DNA of 64,000 nt from Mantis religiosa (lineage: Eukaryota; Arthropoda; Insecta; Mantodea; Mantidae), in NCBI GenBank assembly GCA_030765055.1, contig CM060947.1:264604886-264668885 (forward strand), read 5' to 3'. Positions 36,084 through 46,840 of this stretch are shown piece by piece. The notes beneath the pieces were generated by a model. It saw nothing but the letters and a program-made list of their open reading frames with translations, had not been told where the DNA came from and did no database searches. Every line of letters begins with the position of its first letter. Within the stretch, counting starts at the first letter, position 1. The translations under genes and the position numbers were made by a program.

Positions 36084-36321
36084 CTAAACACTTTTGTTTC
36101 CAATTAGCACACTAGTTTTATTTTTCGTTATTATGGTTTTAATTATCCAAATACCGAACTTGGGTGATATTATCTGTTCCTTTTGACTATTATTATTGTT
36201 TAAAGTGGAATTTGATATGTTGACGACTTGTTAAATGACAGAAGGTTATCTGACCGGATCGGTTACTGACACTTGACAGACGTATGTAAGATCGGCTCTA
36301 AGACAATTATCTTTTAATGAA

Positions 36322-36372
36322 CGGGCCCAAATGACCTTGCTGTCGACGGGCCCTAAAACACCACACACTCAC
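36322..36372 (+). mobile_element. 51-bp LINE-C 3'-terminal insertion
   Basis: Only the hairpin (GGGCCC, then AAATGACCTTG, then GTCGACGGGCCC) and the CTAAAACACCACACACTCAC tail are present. TCTTTTAATGAA flanks it on both sides (36310-36321 and 36373-36384). The empty paralogous site near 52229-52240 reads TTTTTTAATGAAACTCC without it. This is an extremely 5'-truncated retrotransposition product. Confidence 0.88.
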
Positions 36373-36660
36373 TCTTTTAATGAAACTCCTGTAGGGTTTC
36401 TGAATTTTTCATAATATTTTAAATGTGTTAAAACATGCCTGGTTGTGTGTTGTTGATACGCTGTGGACTGCGACAGAAAATTTACGGTGTATAGCGGTAT
36501 GGACAACATAAGACTGAAAAAACGAATGTGTGTTTGGATTGAGCCGACTCGAGCCGACTTCACCCGAATGAGTGTCATATATTCCGGCGTGACGCCTCAG
36601 TTAAATTCGCTACACAGAAAAAAGTGATAAACACGACTAAACAAGTTTTCACTAAAAAAA

Positions 36661-37590
36661 AAATACGACTTTATTTATGAGGTCACCTATTATAATTCCA
36701 TTATAAGCTCAATAATAGGCAGAGTTCCGGAGACCTATAGTTGTTCAACGACATCTACTTGTGCGGCTAGTTTTCAAATGGAAATTCGTTATTCATATTT
36801 TTATCTCTTGGCCATTTGTAATGTCAGAGCTGTCACATAGAAATCTACATTAAAACATTTGACTATCGGTTAAAGTTTACTGTATCTAGAAAGGTATGTA
36901 TTTGTACTAACACGAGGAGGACGCAAGAGGTTTAAAGGACGTGCAGATCTGTTTGAGGAAGAAGTTGAGTGTAAAACGCTATCGACTGATTAATTGTGAT
37001 GCACATTGTGTTTGTCTGAGGAAGCGTATGACAGTTGCAACAACGTGTTTACGCATGTCTGGACCAGATCGCATCATTTAACCGGTCTCTCTTTTTAACA
37101 GCCGTCCCGGCCCTGCTGTCAAGCACACGTGGTGCCCACCCCCCTCTCTCCAATTGACGTTATGTCACGTTCAAATTGATGGGCACCGGGGTTATACACC
37201 AAAAAATTGGCCAGCAATTAAAACGGATACGTCACTCACTCTGCAAATGTTTAAAAAGGTTTGTAATGGAGAACACTGGTCAGCACACACAAAGTGAAGC
37301 GTGAAGTTAAACGTTCACAAAGCCCCGTCTTTCTTTCGCGCGAAAACTCTACCGGAAAAATGTTCGGTTCGTCGGTTTGTGTTTTAACTGGATCTTTCAA
37401 CGCCGCACTCAAATAAAGCTGTAAGCGCCGCCGGCTGTTGCTTTTTGGGAAGTCAGAAAACTGAGATGTGTCGTGTACACGCCTTCCTGACCCACTCTTC
37501 TAAACTTCTTTGTTCTCCTTTCTTAGATGCGTACTTATCGATCATAAATAATCATCTAAAAGATAACATAAGCTTTAAAATTCCTGAATA
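36661..37590. other. No gene; contains one relic monomer of the 121-bp repeat element
   Basis: Bases 36790-36890 match the edge and first part of the 121-bp satellite element at 56465-56560 (TATTTTTAT, GTCACATAG, AAAACATTTGACTATC, GTTAAAGTTTACTGTAT). There is no tandem array here. The remainder shows nothing recognisable. Confidence 0.5.
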
Positions 37591-37769
37591 TACCAGAGCT
37601 GTTCATTAAAGAATGATCATAATTTTTACGGTCACAATCTTTCGCACTAAAGTTCAATCTTATCATACTCTGTTGGCTTAATGTGAAACAAACACGTGGT
37701 AGTAGTTTCACTGTAGGTACTCCTGGTTCCCGCCTGTGAGAACCACGCAAATTATCGCCTACCACTGCA

Positions 37770-39650
37770 ATGGAGGTAACACGCGAGGAACAATATGTGG
37801 CTTTGAAATTCTGCATTGGCCTCAATAAATCTTCAGTTGAGGCCTGTACAATGTTACAGGAGGCCTATGGAGAGTCTGTTCTTCCCTACAGCACAGCTCG
37901 AAGGTGGTTTAAAATGTTTAAAGAGGCGAGACAATCAATTTCAATGGAAGGTGGACGCGGTGCTCCAGTTACTGCTCTTATGGAAGAAAACATCAACACT
38001 GCTGCTGCCATTGTGAGAGAGGATCGACGAATTACCTTAAGATGTTACTATGGATGTATCTATCCATATCTAATCTATGGAATAGAAATATGGCGTTAAG
38101 CAGTCAAAACACACATGGATAAACTGCTTATTTACCATAAAAGGTGTGTTAGGGTTATGTATAATCTAAAAGCAAGAGAATCTTGCAGGGATACCTTTAT
38201 AAATAAAAAAATAATCACCTTCTGCTCTCTGTATGCTTATACAGCTATAATGTTTATTGTGGACAACTACCAGGTACATGAACATAACACCAGAACCAAT
38301 ATGAATTACTATAGAGATAATGTAATTAAAACTGTCTCTCAAAAGGATGTACATATACTAGGAATTAAGCTTTACAATAAACTACCATCTGATATTAAAT
38401 CAATAGCTAGCATCTCAAAACAGCACTTTAAATGGAAGTTAAAGGCTTTCCTCATAAATAAATGTTTATATAACTTAAATGAATTATGACATTGCAGCTT
38501 TAATTATACTTGAAAGTGATAAATTCATTAAGGTGGAATCATGTGTAGAATTAGTTTCTAATGCTGTAATTGACTCTGTAAATTAGATTCTAATGTTGTA
38601 GAATTGACTATGTACAAGTAGTATTAATGATGAAAAATTGACTATGTTAGAAATTGTAACCAACAATCTATTGACAATGTTTATTTGCTTTTTCTACTTT
38701 GGACTTTTGTTGGGTCCTGTATCTATACAGTTTTTAGTCTTATGTAGCTTTGTGTATTTATCTTTGTATCTTGAACTGACGTGTCCTATAACATATGTAT
38801 TATGTTCCAAAGGATGAAATAAATACAATTACAATCACTTTCTGAAATACTGAACATTTCATTGGGTGCCACCCACACGTTGGTGACAGAAACATTACAC
38901 ATGAGACGTGTTTGTGCGCGATGGGTTACAAGACTGTTGATTCCCGAACATAAAGACATTCGTATGCAGGTCTGCATGCAGTTAAAGTTGATGTTAGAGG
39001 AAGACCCGGAGTTTCTTTCAAACGTAATCACTTCTGATGAAACTTGGCTACATCATTTTGATCCTGAGAGCAAACAGCAAAGCTCAGTGTGGAAATCTCG
39101 TTCATCATCAACCACCAAAAAAGCAAAAGTGGTTGTTTCTGCTGGGAAAGTTATGGTCATCTCATTCTTTGATATTCATGGAATAGTTTATCAGCATGTT
39201 GTACCTGCACACACATCAGTAACTGGACAATACTACAGCGATATCCTGAAAACATTGTAAGTCCATATCAGGCGCAAAAGACCACATTTCCGTGAAGCAG
39301 GCTGGATGCTGCACCACGATAATGCGTGGCCGCATATTGCAAATGTTGTTGCTGAATATCTTGTAAAAATCAACGTGGAGTACATCCCTCACCCTCCCTA
39401 TAGTCCGGATATAGCCCATGTGACTTTTTTCTATTCCCCAACTTGAAGAAACGCCTTCGTGGGAGGCATTATCCATTATCAGAAGCAGTGGTGAAGGCTG
39501 CGGAGGCGATTTTGAAGGATCTCTCAAAAATGGTTTCCAGCATGTCTTTGAAGACTGGCAGAAACGCTGGGACAAGTGCATCGCATACAGGGGAGACTAT
39601 TTTGAAAATACCCATGAAAATAATGAGGTTGAGTAATGGTACGTTGTCAA
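37770..39650 (+). pseudogene. Mariner-B transposase (copy b)
   Basis: Coding starts at ATG 37770 with MEVTREEQYVALKFCIGLNK, then YSTARRWFKMFKEAR. It resumes after the LINE with ILNISLGATHTLVTETLHM, then VITSDETWLHHFDPESK (Asp 1) and SAGKVMVISFFDIHG. A stop follows at about 39258, then MLHHDNAWPHIANVVAEYL (Asp 2) and HPPYSPDIAHVTFF, where the third catalytic Asp (PCD in copy d) is lost. Copy d preserves HPPYSPDLAPCDLF with 34 residues between Asp 2 and Asp 3, the mariner D34D hallmark. This copy is dead. Confidence 0.85.
38044..38835 (+). mobile_element. LINE-D 3' end inserted in mariner-B
   Basis: The sequence encodes a reverse transcriptase C-terminus: YYGCIYPYLIYGIEIWR, then a break, then LLIYHKRCVRVMYNLKARES, ILGIKLYNKLPSDIKSI and LKAFLINKCLYNLNEL-stop (38115-38489). 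A ~345-bp 3' UTR ends GAAATAAATACAATTACAAT. The mariner coding sequence ...TTAAGAT|CACTT... is cleanly interrupted. It is 5' truncated; the family is CR1/jockey-like. Confidence 0.82.
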
Positions 39651-39689
39651 AATAGCATTGTGATCTTTCTTTATTGAACAGGCATCGTA

Positions 39690-40025
39690 CATCGTCATTA
39701 GTGTCACATGAGCTCTATGCTATATTTGTAACATAAACAACGTCATATTGGTTTAAGTGTAGATTCTTTACTGAAATAACTAATTAATGCATCAAAGTTT
39801 CGATTGCTACGCCACTAAAGCTGTGGCTATGTGGATTGACCGTACACTAACCAAGAACTCCACACAGAGCGGTGTGGTTCCCCCTCCAGTACATTTCTCG
39901 ACTACCATTACGCAACGAAAAATCTATTAAATGTCAAACATTGTATTTCAGCGGACAGAGAAGAAACAAAGTCAATAAAAACGTTTAAAATTACAAGTAA
40001 ACATATGAATTGAATGACTATAGTC
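39690..40025. other. No recognisable gene
   Basis: Unique spacer between mariner-B and a tRNA-derived repeat. Confidence 0.35.
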
Positions 40026-40029
40026 AGAC

Positions 40030-40140
40030 TGAAAAATTCAATGCCTTAGCCGGGATTTGAACCACAGATCTCCCGCTCTCCGTGTGGTTGCTTTAATCAA
40101 CTGAGCTACTATGGCCAACATACCGACATGACATTAAATT
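40030..40140 (-). mobile_element. SINE-3-like tRNA-derived repeat, copy 1
   Basis: The reverse complement shows TGGCCATAGTAGCTCAGTTG (A-box) and GTGGTTCAAATCCCGGC (B-box). The homology to 46725-46840 extends beyond the tRNA part on both sides (GAAAAATT.AATGCC and TGACATTAAAT), so both copies belong to a dispersed family. The cloverleaf looks degraded; I do not call a functional tRNA. Confidence 0.65.
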
Positions 40141-40269
40141 CCGTAATGTATTAGAATTTATAAGTGAAAAACACTTGAAAGTGTGACATTTTTTTCCATT
40201 CTTCTCTGTAGCCTTCGTATAGAAGTGACGTGTACTATTGTGTGATCTATATAAACCTGAAGTGATGAT

Positions 40270-41060
40270 ATATATAAGGGTGCTCAACTACTGCGGTCAT
40301 CAGCGCCATTTAAAAAGCTTGTCATGGCAAAAGCCAGATATACACTTTCTAAAAAACTATAAAACTGTAAATAAACCTATTAAAACTAAACGTACATTAT
40401 ATAAAGATGAAAAAGGTAAAAAGAAATAGCAATGAAAACTTAATAAGTATTTCGTACACTAAATCCTAAAGTGTAGTCTAGAAAGGAATCTAAATACCTT
40501 CTCCACTACTGCGTTATCGTCCGCTAGCATTTCTCCAAAGCTGTCCGGCAGCTGCAGAGACATCCTAAGGTGTACTAGGCAAAAACACTCTAGCAGCACG
40601 TGTCGTACAGATAACGCTTCATTGCAAAACGGACACATTGGGGCAGGCTCCTTTTTAAAGAGAAAACTATGAGTAAAAAAGCAGTGCCCAATACGTAACC
40701 GAGCCAAACTCACCTCTTCGGGACGAGATGACCGACAGGAGGTAACCCAGAGAGTCGGAAGTTCTTTCACAGATCTAAGTTTATTATTACGGAGAGCGGA
40801 CCACTCTTCCTGCCAGCAGGTTTGCACAGCTCTCCGCAATACGGCCCTAAAATCTTCCAATGTCCCACATGGTACTCGAACCTGGGCTTCATATTAGCCG
40901 TCTTGGCTGCCAAATCCGCTATTTTATTCCCCCGCAAGCCTACGTGACCAGGGATCCATGCACACACCACTTTAACGCCAGAAGCGTGTAAAACGTGGAG
41001 GGCATCCTGGATACGCTGCACAATAGGGTGGTAGTTGTACAGCTGCCGTAGGCATATAAA
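40270..41060 (-). pseudogene. LINE-C2: RNase H, zinc knuckle and 3' UTR
   Basis: On the minus strand the RNase H C-terminal block VVCAWIPGHVGLRGNKIADL (ending AAKTA) lies near 40975-40900. After a frame break comes VSLARLRIGHCFFTHSFLF, then CPFCNEALSVRHVLLECF (Cys-x2-Cys-x8-His-x4-Cys), ending FLSRLHFRI-stop at 40459. The 3' UTR runs to the terminal hairpin (40307-40278) and a TTATATATATCATC tail. The domain order equals LINE-C copy 1, but the sequence is a different family. It is 5' truncated. Confidence 0.8.
40278..40307 (-). promoter_or_regulatory. LINE-C2 3' terminal hairpin
   Basis: The sense strand reads GGCGCTGATGACC, then GCAGTAGTTGAGCACCC. The GG(C)GCT...AGC(A)CC arms can pair around an ATGACC-containing loop region. 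LINE-C has a different stem (GGGCCC) but keeps ATGACC at the same place, suggesting a conserved element-end structure. Confidence 0.55.
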
Positions 41061-41184
41061 CCTGAACCATTTAAAACCATTTAACCATTTAAATAAGTCA
41101 TGACATTTCAACCAATAATAGGACACACGTACAACTTTGGGAGAATATAATACACAATTGGGAGATTAAATTACACTATTTACA

Positions 41185-41510
41185 TCTCAGAGAAAATGTT
41201 GGAAGTGTCCTCCATCAGCATCTATACATGTTTGTACTCCTCTCACCTTATTCTCTGAAGTTTCACGAATATAAGGAACTGAGAGAAGGTAATTTCCAGC
41301 AAGATGGCAACGTGTCATACATCTAATGACACCAGGAAACTTGTAACCAGTTTCTTTGATAATCGAATAATCTCAAAAGGTCTGTGGACCTTCAGATTCG
41401 CTAACCTAACCTCACCGGATTCCCTCTTGTGGGGGTATCTAAAAAATAGAGTGTACAAGAATAGGTCACGGGCAATTATGTTCTCAAGAAATGCATCTGA
41501 ACCGAAATAA
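41185..41510. pseudogene. Tc1/mariner-superfamily transposase relic with inverted C-terminus
   Basis: The plus strand 41290-41510 reads QQD (other frame), then MATCHTSNDTRKLVTSFFD, NRIISKGLW and NLTSPDSLLWGYLKNRVYKN, the last two catalytic regions of a Tc1-like transposase. The minus strand 41270-41190 reads RGVQTCIDADGGHFQHFL-stop, the expected C-terminus of the same protein family. The end of the gene is therefore flipped relative to its body. Confidence 0.65.
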
Positions 41511-41750
41511 GTAACATTGGCGAGGATACCAACATGTTAAAACCAATGTTAACAAATGTAACGTAACAATTGTCACAGCGCTAACACAGCTGTTAAATTT
41601 CTAGCGTTTCTCCAAACTGTTTTCTGAACGCCAAGAGACTTGTAAATATTAGAGCTATAGAAGGCTATGGATGAGTCGTAATATTTACTGTGCGTACTGC
41701 GATGTGCTTTTGTCGTCATTTTCCTGTACACACAACTGTAAAAATGGCGG

Positions 41751-41905
41751 GTGAACGAAATCCTTAACAAAAATCTTAGGACAAATTTCTCATCGGTGGA
41801 GAAAGAATTGTTATTTGAATTGGTGAAGAAGTGTAAGGATATCGCGGGAAATAAGACGATGGATGCGGTTAGATATTGTGGGAAAAGATTGAAAACGAAT
41901 TTCAT
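41751..41905 (+). pseudogene. Myb/SANT-like DNA-binding domain (Zeste/MSANTD3 type) relic
   Basis: The frame reads RTNFSSVEKELLFELVKKC, then KDIAGNKTMDAVRYCGKRL. It resembles the first helices of Myb/SANT-like domains in the Harbinger-associated Myb proteins, which start with a NF-x(4)-K-x-LL-x-ELV pattern. It then runs into the satellite array, so the domain is truncated. An earlier in-phase ATG near 41744 (MAGERN) suggests a small frameshift near the start. Confidence 0.5.
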
Positions 41906-41934
41906 TCAAATGCATGTGTCACTACTACAAGCAC

Positions 41935-43195
41935 CAAACAACTTGTACGTATTACGTAAATTTAAAACGAGCTGCTAAAAAGGACAAGTGACGAGTGACT
42001 TGAACGTTTCAAGGCGGGAGGTGGACAGTGTATTATCCACCTATTTCAGTGAATTATAAAATCGCAAAGATATTAATACTAGAACCAAAGGCGAGATCAG
42101 CATATTCCTTTCAATGCATGTTCTAACTCAGTATTACGTAAATTTCAAACGAGGAGTGAAGGACAAGTAACGAGTGACTTGAAAGTTTCAAGACGGGAGG
42201 TAGAGAGTGTATTATCCACATAATTCAGTGAATTATAAAATTGCAAATTTATTAATACTTGAAGCAAAGACGAGATCGGCATATTCCTTTCTATGTATGT
42301 TCTAACTCAGTATTACGTAAATTTAAAACGAGCTGCGAAAAAGGACAAGTGACGAGCGACTTGAACGTTTCAAGACGGGAGGTGAACAGTGTGTTATCCA
42401 CATAATTAAGTGAATTATAAAATAACAAAGTTATTAATACTTGAAGCAAAGACGAGATCGGCATATTCCTTTCTATGTATGTTCTAACTCAGTATTACGT
42501 AAATTTAAAACAAGGAGTGAAGGACAAGTAACGAGTGACTTGAAAGTTTCAAGACGGGAGGTAGAGAGTGTATTATCCACATAATTCAGTGAATTATAAA
42601 ATTGCAAAGTTATTAATACTTGAAGCAAATGCGAGATTGGCATATTCCTTTCGATGCATTATTACGTAAATTTAAAACGAGGAGAGAAGAAAGACAAGTG
42701 ACGAGTGACTTGAACGTTTCAAGACGGAAGGTGGACAGTGTTTTATCCACATAATTCAGTAAATTATAAAATCGCAAAGTTATTAATACTTGAAGCTAAG
42801 GCGAGATCGGCATATTCCTTTCTATGCATGTTCTAACTCAGTATTACGTAAATTTAAAACGAGGAACGAAGAAGGACAAGTGATGAGTGACTTGAACGTT
42901 TCAAGACGGGAGGTGGACAGTGTATTATCAACATAATTCAGTGAATTATAAAATCACAAAGTTACTAATACTTGAAGCAAAGGCAAGATCGGCATATTCC
43001 TTTCGATGTATGTTCTAACTCAGTATTACGTAAATTTAAAACGGGAGCGAAGAAGGACAAGTGATGAGTGACTTGAACGTTTCAAGACGGGAGGTGGACA
43101 GTGTATTATCCACAAAATTCAGTGAATTATAAAATAGCAAAGTTACTAATACTTGAAGCAAAGGCGAGATCGCCATATTCCTTTTGATGCATGTT
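41935..43195 (+). repeat. ~180-bp minisatellite inside the Harbinger-like element (~7 units)
   Basis: The motif AGTATTACGTAAATTTAAAA recurs near 41949, 42131, 42310, 42491, 42658, 42840 and 43021, a period of about 167-182 bp. Each unit also carries GTGACTTGAACGTTTCAAG, TTATCCACATAATTCAGTG and GGCATATTCCTTTC. Units are well conserved. Confidence 0.92.
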
Positions 43196-43375
43196 CTAAC
43201 CTCTCTTGTACTTCCGCAGTAACCTTCATAGCAACATGTTTCGACAGTTTATACCCCTGTAGAATATTTTCTTCTGATAGCTCCTCAAAATCATTTCTCT
43301 ATTACGAATGCCATTCAGACTGTCTTAAATATAGCAACTGAACATCAACAGCTGCCATCTTGACCATTTACAATT
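43190..43375 (-). pseudogene. HARBI1-like nuclease N-terminus relic
   Basis: The minus strand from ATG at 43358 reads MAAVDVQLLYLRQ, two stops, then DFEELSEENILQGYKLSKH and VAEVQERL-like continuation before the array begins. The F-E-E-L-x-E-E-x-x-x-Y-x-L-S-K-H pattern is typical of the start of Harbinger nucleases. The catalytic DDE domain is absent, replaced by the tandem array. Confidence 0.5.
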
Positions 43376-43529
43376 GTCAAGGACTTAACAACAGAAGTTT
43401 GGTTTGTTACTTTAAGAAGAGATTTAACACGAGTTTTGAGCTAACACTTGTTGGCGAAATGCAACTTTTGTTACAGCTATTGCTAAAGTCCTGTTAAGTA
43501 TTAACATCTATTGGTGAAATCGGGTGTCA

Positions 43530-44325
43530 GTGAATTATGGGAGTCTTTCTTGAGTACTTCAAGGCGTTCGTACGCGATAGCAGCAGCAAACACAGCTGAT
43601 TAAAGTTAATTGGGTAGAGGAATAAGGTTTTAAAGAACGGTATCTTTGGAGAAAGTGTAGAGAAAGTTACTTGTGTGAGAAATTTTTATTACATCTTTTC
43701 GCTTGCAATGCATTGCTGAAGTAAGAAGAACAATCCAAATGAAGAACGATCCTGGGAAAGCCCTCCAGTTCTCTGTAACATAGCAACAAACTGCATGCGT
43801 AATCTCATTTGCAGGTATTTAAATTCACCAAGGGCGTTCTGATAGCTTTCCGGAATAAAAACTAAAACAGGAAAAAGTTTAATAAAAAGGTTTGAACGTG
43901 TGTGACATTTTCCTATATGACACCATTCCGCTGGAGGCAATATTTATTTATGGTGTTTCATATATTTCCATACATTTCAGAAACAATTTAAGGTGAACAA
44001 AAGAATAAATAGATTGTGTTATATTCCCGTGCATTTTTCTACACACTTTGTACAAATTGTTGTTATATACAAACATTTTTCTAATCGAGATAAGGATAAC
44101 AATAAATGGAACGTGAGAATACAGAGCAAAGTCAAATCGTTTAAGACCTGGTATAACTTACAAGTGTCCGTATCAGTGAAAGCCTAGGGAAACAAATAGG
44201 AAAAAAGGAATGACTTTTCTTTAAAGTATATATACCCAAGTATTTTAGCATTTAAAACTATAACAAAGAATGCTTCAAAAATGACTAAATACACGAAACA
44301 TTGTCATCAGAAAAAAGAAAGCCTC
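43530..44325. other. No recognisable gene
   Basis: Unique AT-rich sequence. Frames at 43689-43940 (minus) and 43993-44187 (plus) show no recognisable domain. Confidence 0.35.
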
Positions 44326-46665
44326 CAAAGCTAAGTTATATCAAACAATGAATGAAATGATGCTCAAATGAGTACAGGGTACATAGAGCTTAGAGTTATC
44401 AGACATTCATCTTTCAAGATAAGAGAAAACCTCCAACGTTAAGTCATATCGGACGATGAATGAAATGATGTTCAAATGAGTACAGGGTACATAGAGCTTA
44501 GAGTTACCAGACAATCATCTTTCAGGATAAGAGAAAATCTCCAACGTTAAGACATATCGGTCGATGAATGAAATGATGTTCAAATGAATACAGGGTACAT
44601 AGAGCTTAGAGTTAACAGACATTCATCTTTCAAGATAAGAGAAAACCTCGAACGTTAAGACATATCGGTCGATGAATGAAATGATGTTCAAATGAATACA
44701 GGGTACATAGAGCTTAGAGTTACCAGACATTCATCTTTCAAGATAAGAGAAAACCTCCAACGTTAAGACATATCGGTCGATGAATGAAATGATGTTCAAA
44801 TGAATACAGGGTACATAGAGCTTAGAGTTACCAGACAATCATCTTTCAAGATAAGAGAAAACCTCCAACGTTAAGACATATCGGTCGATGAATGAAATGA
44901 TGTTCAAATGAATACAGGGTACATAGAGCTTAGAGTTACCAGACATTCATCTTTCAAGATAAGAGAAAACCTCCAACGTTAAGTCATATCGGACGATGAA
45001 TGAAATGATGTTCAATTAAGTACAGGATACACAGAGCTTAGAGTTACCAGACATTCGTCTTTCAGGATAAGAGAAAGCCTCCAACGTTAACTCACATCGG
45101 ACGATGAATGAAATGATGTTCAAATGAGTACACTGTACAGAGAGCTTAGAGCTACCAGACATTCCCCTTTCAGGATAAGAGAAAACCTCCAAAGTTAATT
45201 CATATCGGACGATAAATGAAATTATGTTCAAATGAGTACAGGATACATAGAGCTTAGAGTTACCAGACATTCATTTTTCAGGATAAGAGAAAACCTCCAA
45301 CGTTAAGTCATATCGGATTATGAATGAAATGATGTTCAAATTAGTACAGGGTACATAGAGCTTACAGTTACCAGACATTCATCTTTTAGGATAAGACAAA
45401 ACCTCCAACGTTATGTCATATGGGACGATGAATGAAATGATGTTCAAATGAGTACAAGGTACATAAAGCTTAGAGATATTAGACATTCATCTTTCAGGAT
45501 AAGACAAAACCTCCAACGTTAAGTCATATGGGACGATGAATGAAATGATGTTCAAATGAGTACACAGTACAGAGAGCTTAGAGTTACCAGACATTCCCCT
45601 TTCAGGATAAGAGAAAACCTCCAAAGTTAATTCATATCGGACGATAAATGAAATTATGTTCAAATGAGTACAGGAAACATAGAGCTTAGAGATATTAGAC
45701 ATTCGTCTTTCAGGATAAGAGAAAACCTCCAACGTTAAGTCATATCGGTCGATGAATGAAATGATGTTCAAATGAGTACAGGGTACATAGAGCTTAGAGT
45801 TACCAGACATTCATCTTTCAAGATAAGAGAAAACCTCCAACGTTAAGTCATATCGGACGATGAATGAAATGATGTTCAAATGAGTACAGGGTACATAGAG
45901 CTTAGAGTTTCCAGACATTCATCTTTCAGGATAAGAGAAAACCTCAAACGTTAAGTCATATCGGACGATGAATGAAATGATGTTCAAATGAGTACAGGGT
46001 ACATAGAGCTTAGAGTTACAAGACATTCATCTTTCAAGATAAGAGAAAACTTCCAAAGTTAAGTCATATCGGATGATGAATGAAATGATGTTCAAATTAG
46101 TACAGGGTACATAGAGCTTAGAGATACCAGACATTCATCTTTCAAGATAAGAGAAAACTTCCAACGTTAAGTCATATCGGACGCTGAATGAAATGATGTT
46201 CAAATGAGCACAGGGTACATAGAGCTTAGAGATACCAGACATTTATCTTTCAAGATAAGAGAAAACCTCCAACGTTAAGTCATATCAGAGGAGGAATGAA
46301 ATGATGTTCAAATGAGTACAGGGTAGATAGAGCTTAGAATTACCAGATATTCATCTTTCACGTTAAGACATATCGGACGATGAATGAAATGATGTTAAAA
46401 TAAGTACAGGGTAGATAGAGCTTAGAGCTATCAGACATTAGCCTCTCAGGATAAGATAAAACCTCCAACGTTAAGTCATATCGGATTATGAATGAAATGA
46501 TGTTCAAATTAGTACAGGGTAGATAGAGCTTAGAGCTATCAGACATTCATCTTTTAGGATAAGAGAAAACCTACAACGTTAAGTCATATCGGACGATGAA
46601 TGAAATGATGTTTAAATAAGTACAGGGTACACAGAGCTTAGAGTTACAAGACATTCGTCTATCAG
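44326..46665 (-). repeat. 108-bp SINE-4-tail array, minus orientation (~21 units)
   Basis: The reverse-complement unit of the array at 24986-27000 (GATGAATGAAATGATGTTCA, GAGTACAGGGTACATAGAG, TTAGAGTTACCAGACATTC, GATAAGAGAAAACCTCC). It shows more variation between units than the first array. No clear SINE-4 head is seen at the expected right end; instead a SINE-3 copy lies 60 bp further on. Confidence 0.94.
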
Positions 46666-46724
46666 TACAACTTTCCTGTTAATAATTGTGTATGAAGGCA
46701 CAAGGCTAATGTTTCTGATAGAGT

Positions 46725-46840
46725 CAACATGAAAAATTGAATGCCACGGCCGGGATTTGAACCACGGATCTTCTGCTTGCCGTCCAGCCGCTCTAACTTA
46801 CTGAGCTAGCATGGCCAACGTGCCGTCCTGACATTAAATG
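46725..46840 (-). mobile_element. SINE-3-like tRNA-derived repeat, copy 2
   Basis: The reverse complement shows GGCCATGCTAGCTCAGTAAG, then GGTTCAAATCCCGGCCGTGG. It is homologous to 40030-40140 over its full length, including non-tRNA flanks. Confidence 0.68.

Larger units (their letters stand above)
35000..36660 (+). repeat. Dispersed ~1.6-kb repeat, copy 1
   Basis: The sequence aligns collinearly with pieces of 47632-53720, starting TGTGTACTTAAGAC and continuing through TTAATGTTGACACTC, AATGACGACGGACTAGCGAC, CATTTAATTTATTGATG, CCGAACTTGGGTGATATTAT, GACAGAAGGTTATCTGACCG and a shared end near GTTTTCACT. Copy 1 contains SINE-1 (35822-36083) and a LINE-C tail (36322-36372) that copy 2 lacks. 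The repeat has no coding homology and could be a non-autonomous transposon or a segmental duplication. Confidence 0.85.
37593..39687 (+). mobile_element. Mariner-B copy b, full length but split by a LINE
   Basis: The left terminal repeat CCAGAGCTGTTCATTAAAG starts after TA (37591-37592). The right one ends TTTATTGAACAGGCATCG at 39687, before TA (39688-39689). Removing the 792-bp LINE (38044-38835) leaves about 1.3 kb, the expected mariner size. Confidence 0.85.
41535..43527. mobile_element. PIF/Harbinger-like element with internal minisatellite
   Basis: A Myb/SANT-like ORF on the plus strand near the left end and a HARBI1-like nuclease start on the minus strand near the right end converge, the classic two-gene layout of PIF/Harbinger transposons. 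Between them lies a ~180-bp tandem array in place of most of the nuclease gene. The right end carries GGTGAAATCGGG and repeated CACCAATAGATGTTAA-type subterminal motifs. The left end is degenerate, so the boundaries are approximate. Confidence 0.55.

Noticed and set aside
38044..38100. Start of an independent host gene inside mariner-B
   Set aside because: The peptide YLIYGIEIW and downstream blocks are standard LINE reverse transcriptase tail motifs.
46725..46840. Functional tRNA gene on the minus strand
   Set aside because: A homologous copy at 40030-40140 shares non-tRNA flanks, so this is a dispersed repeat.
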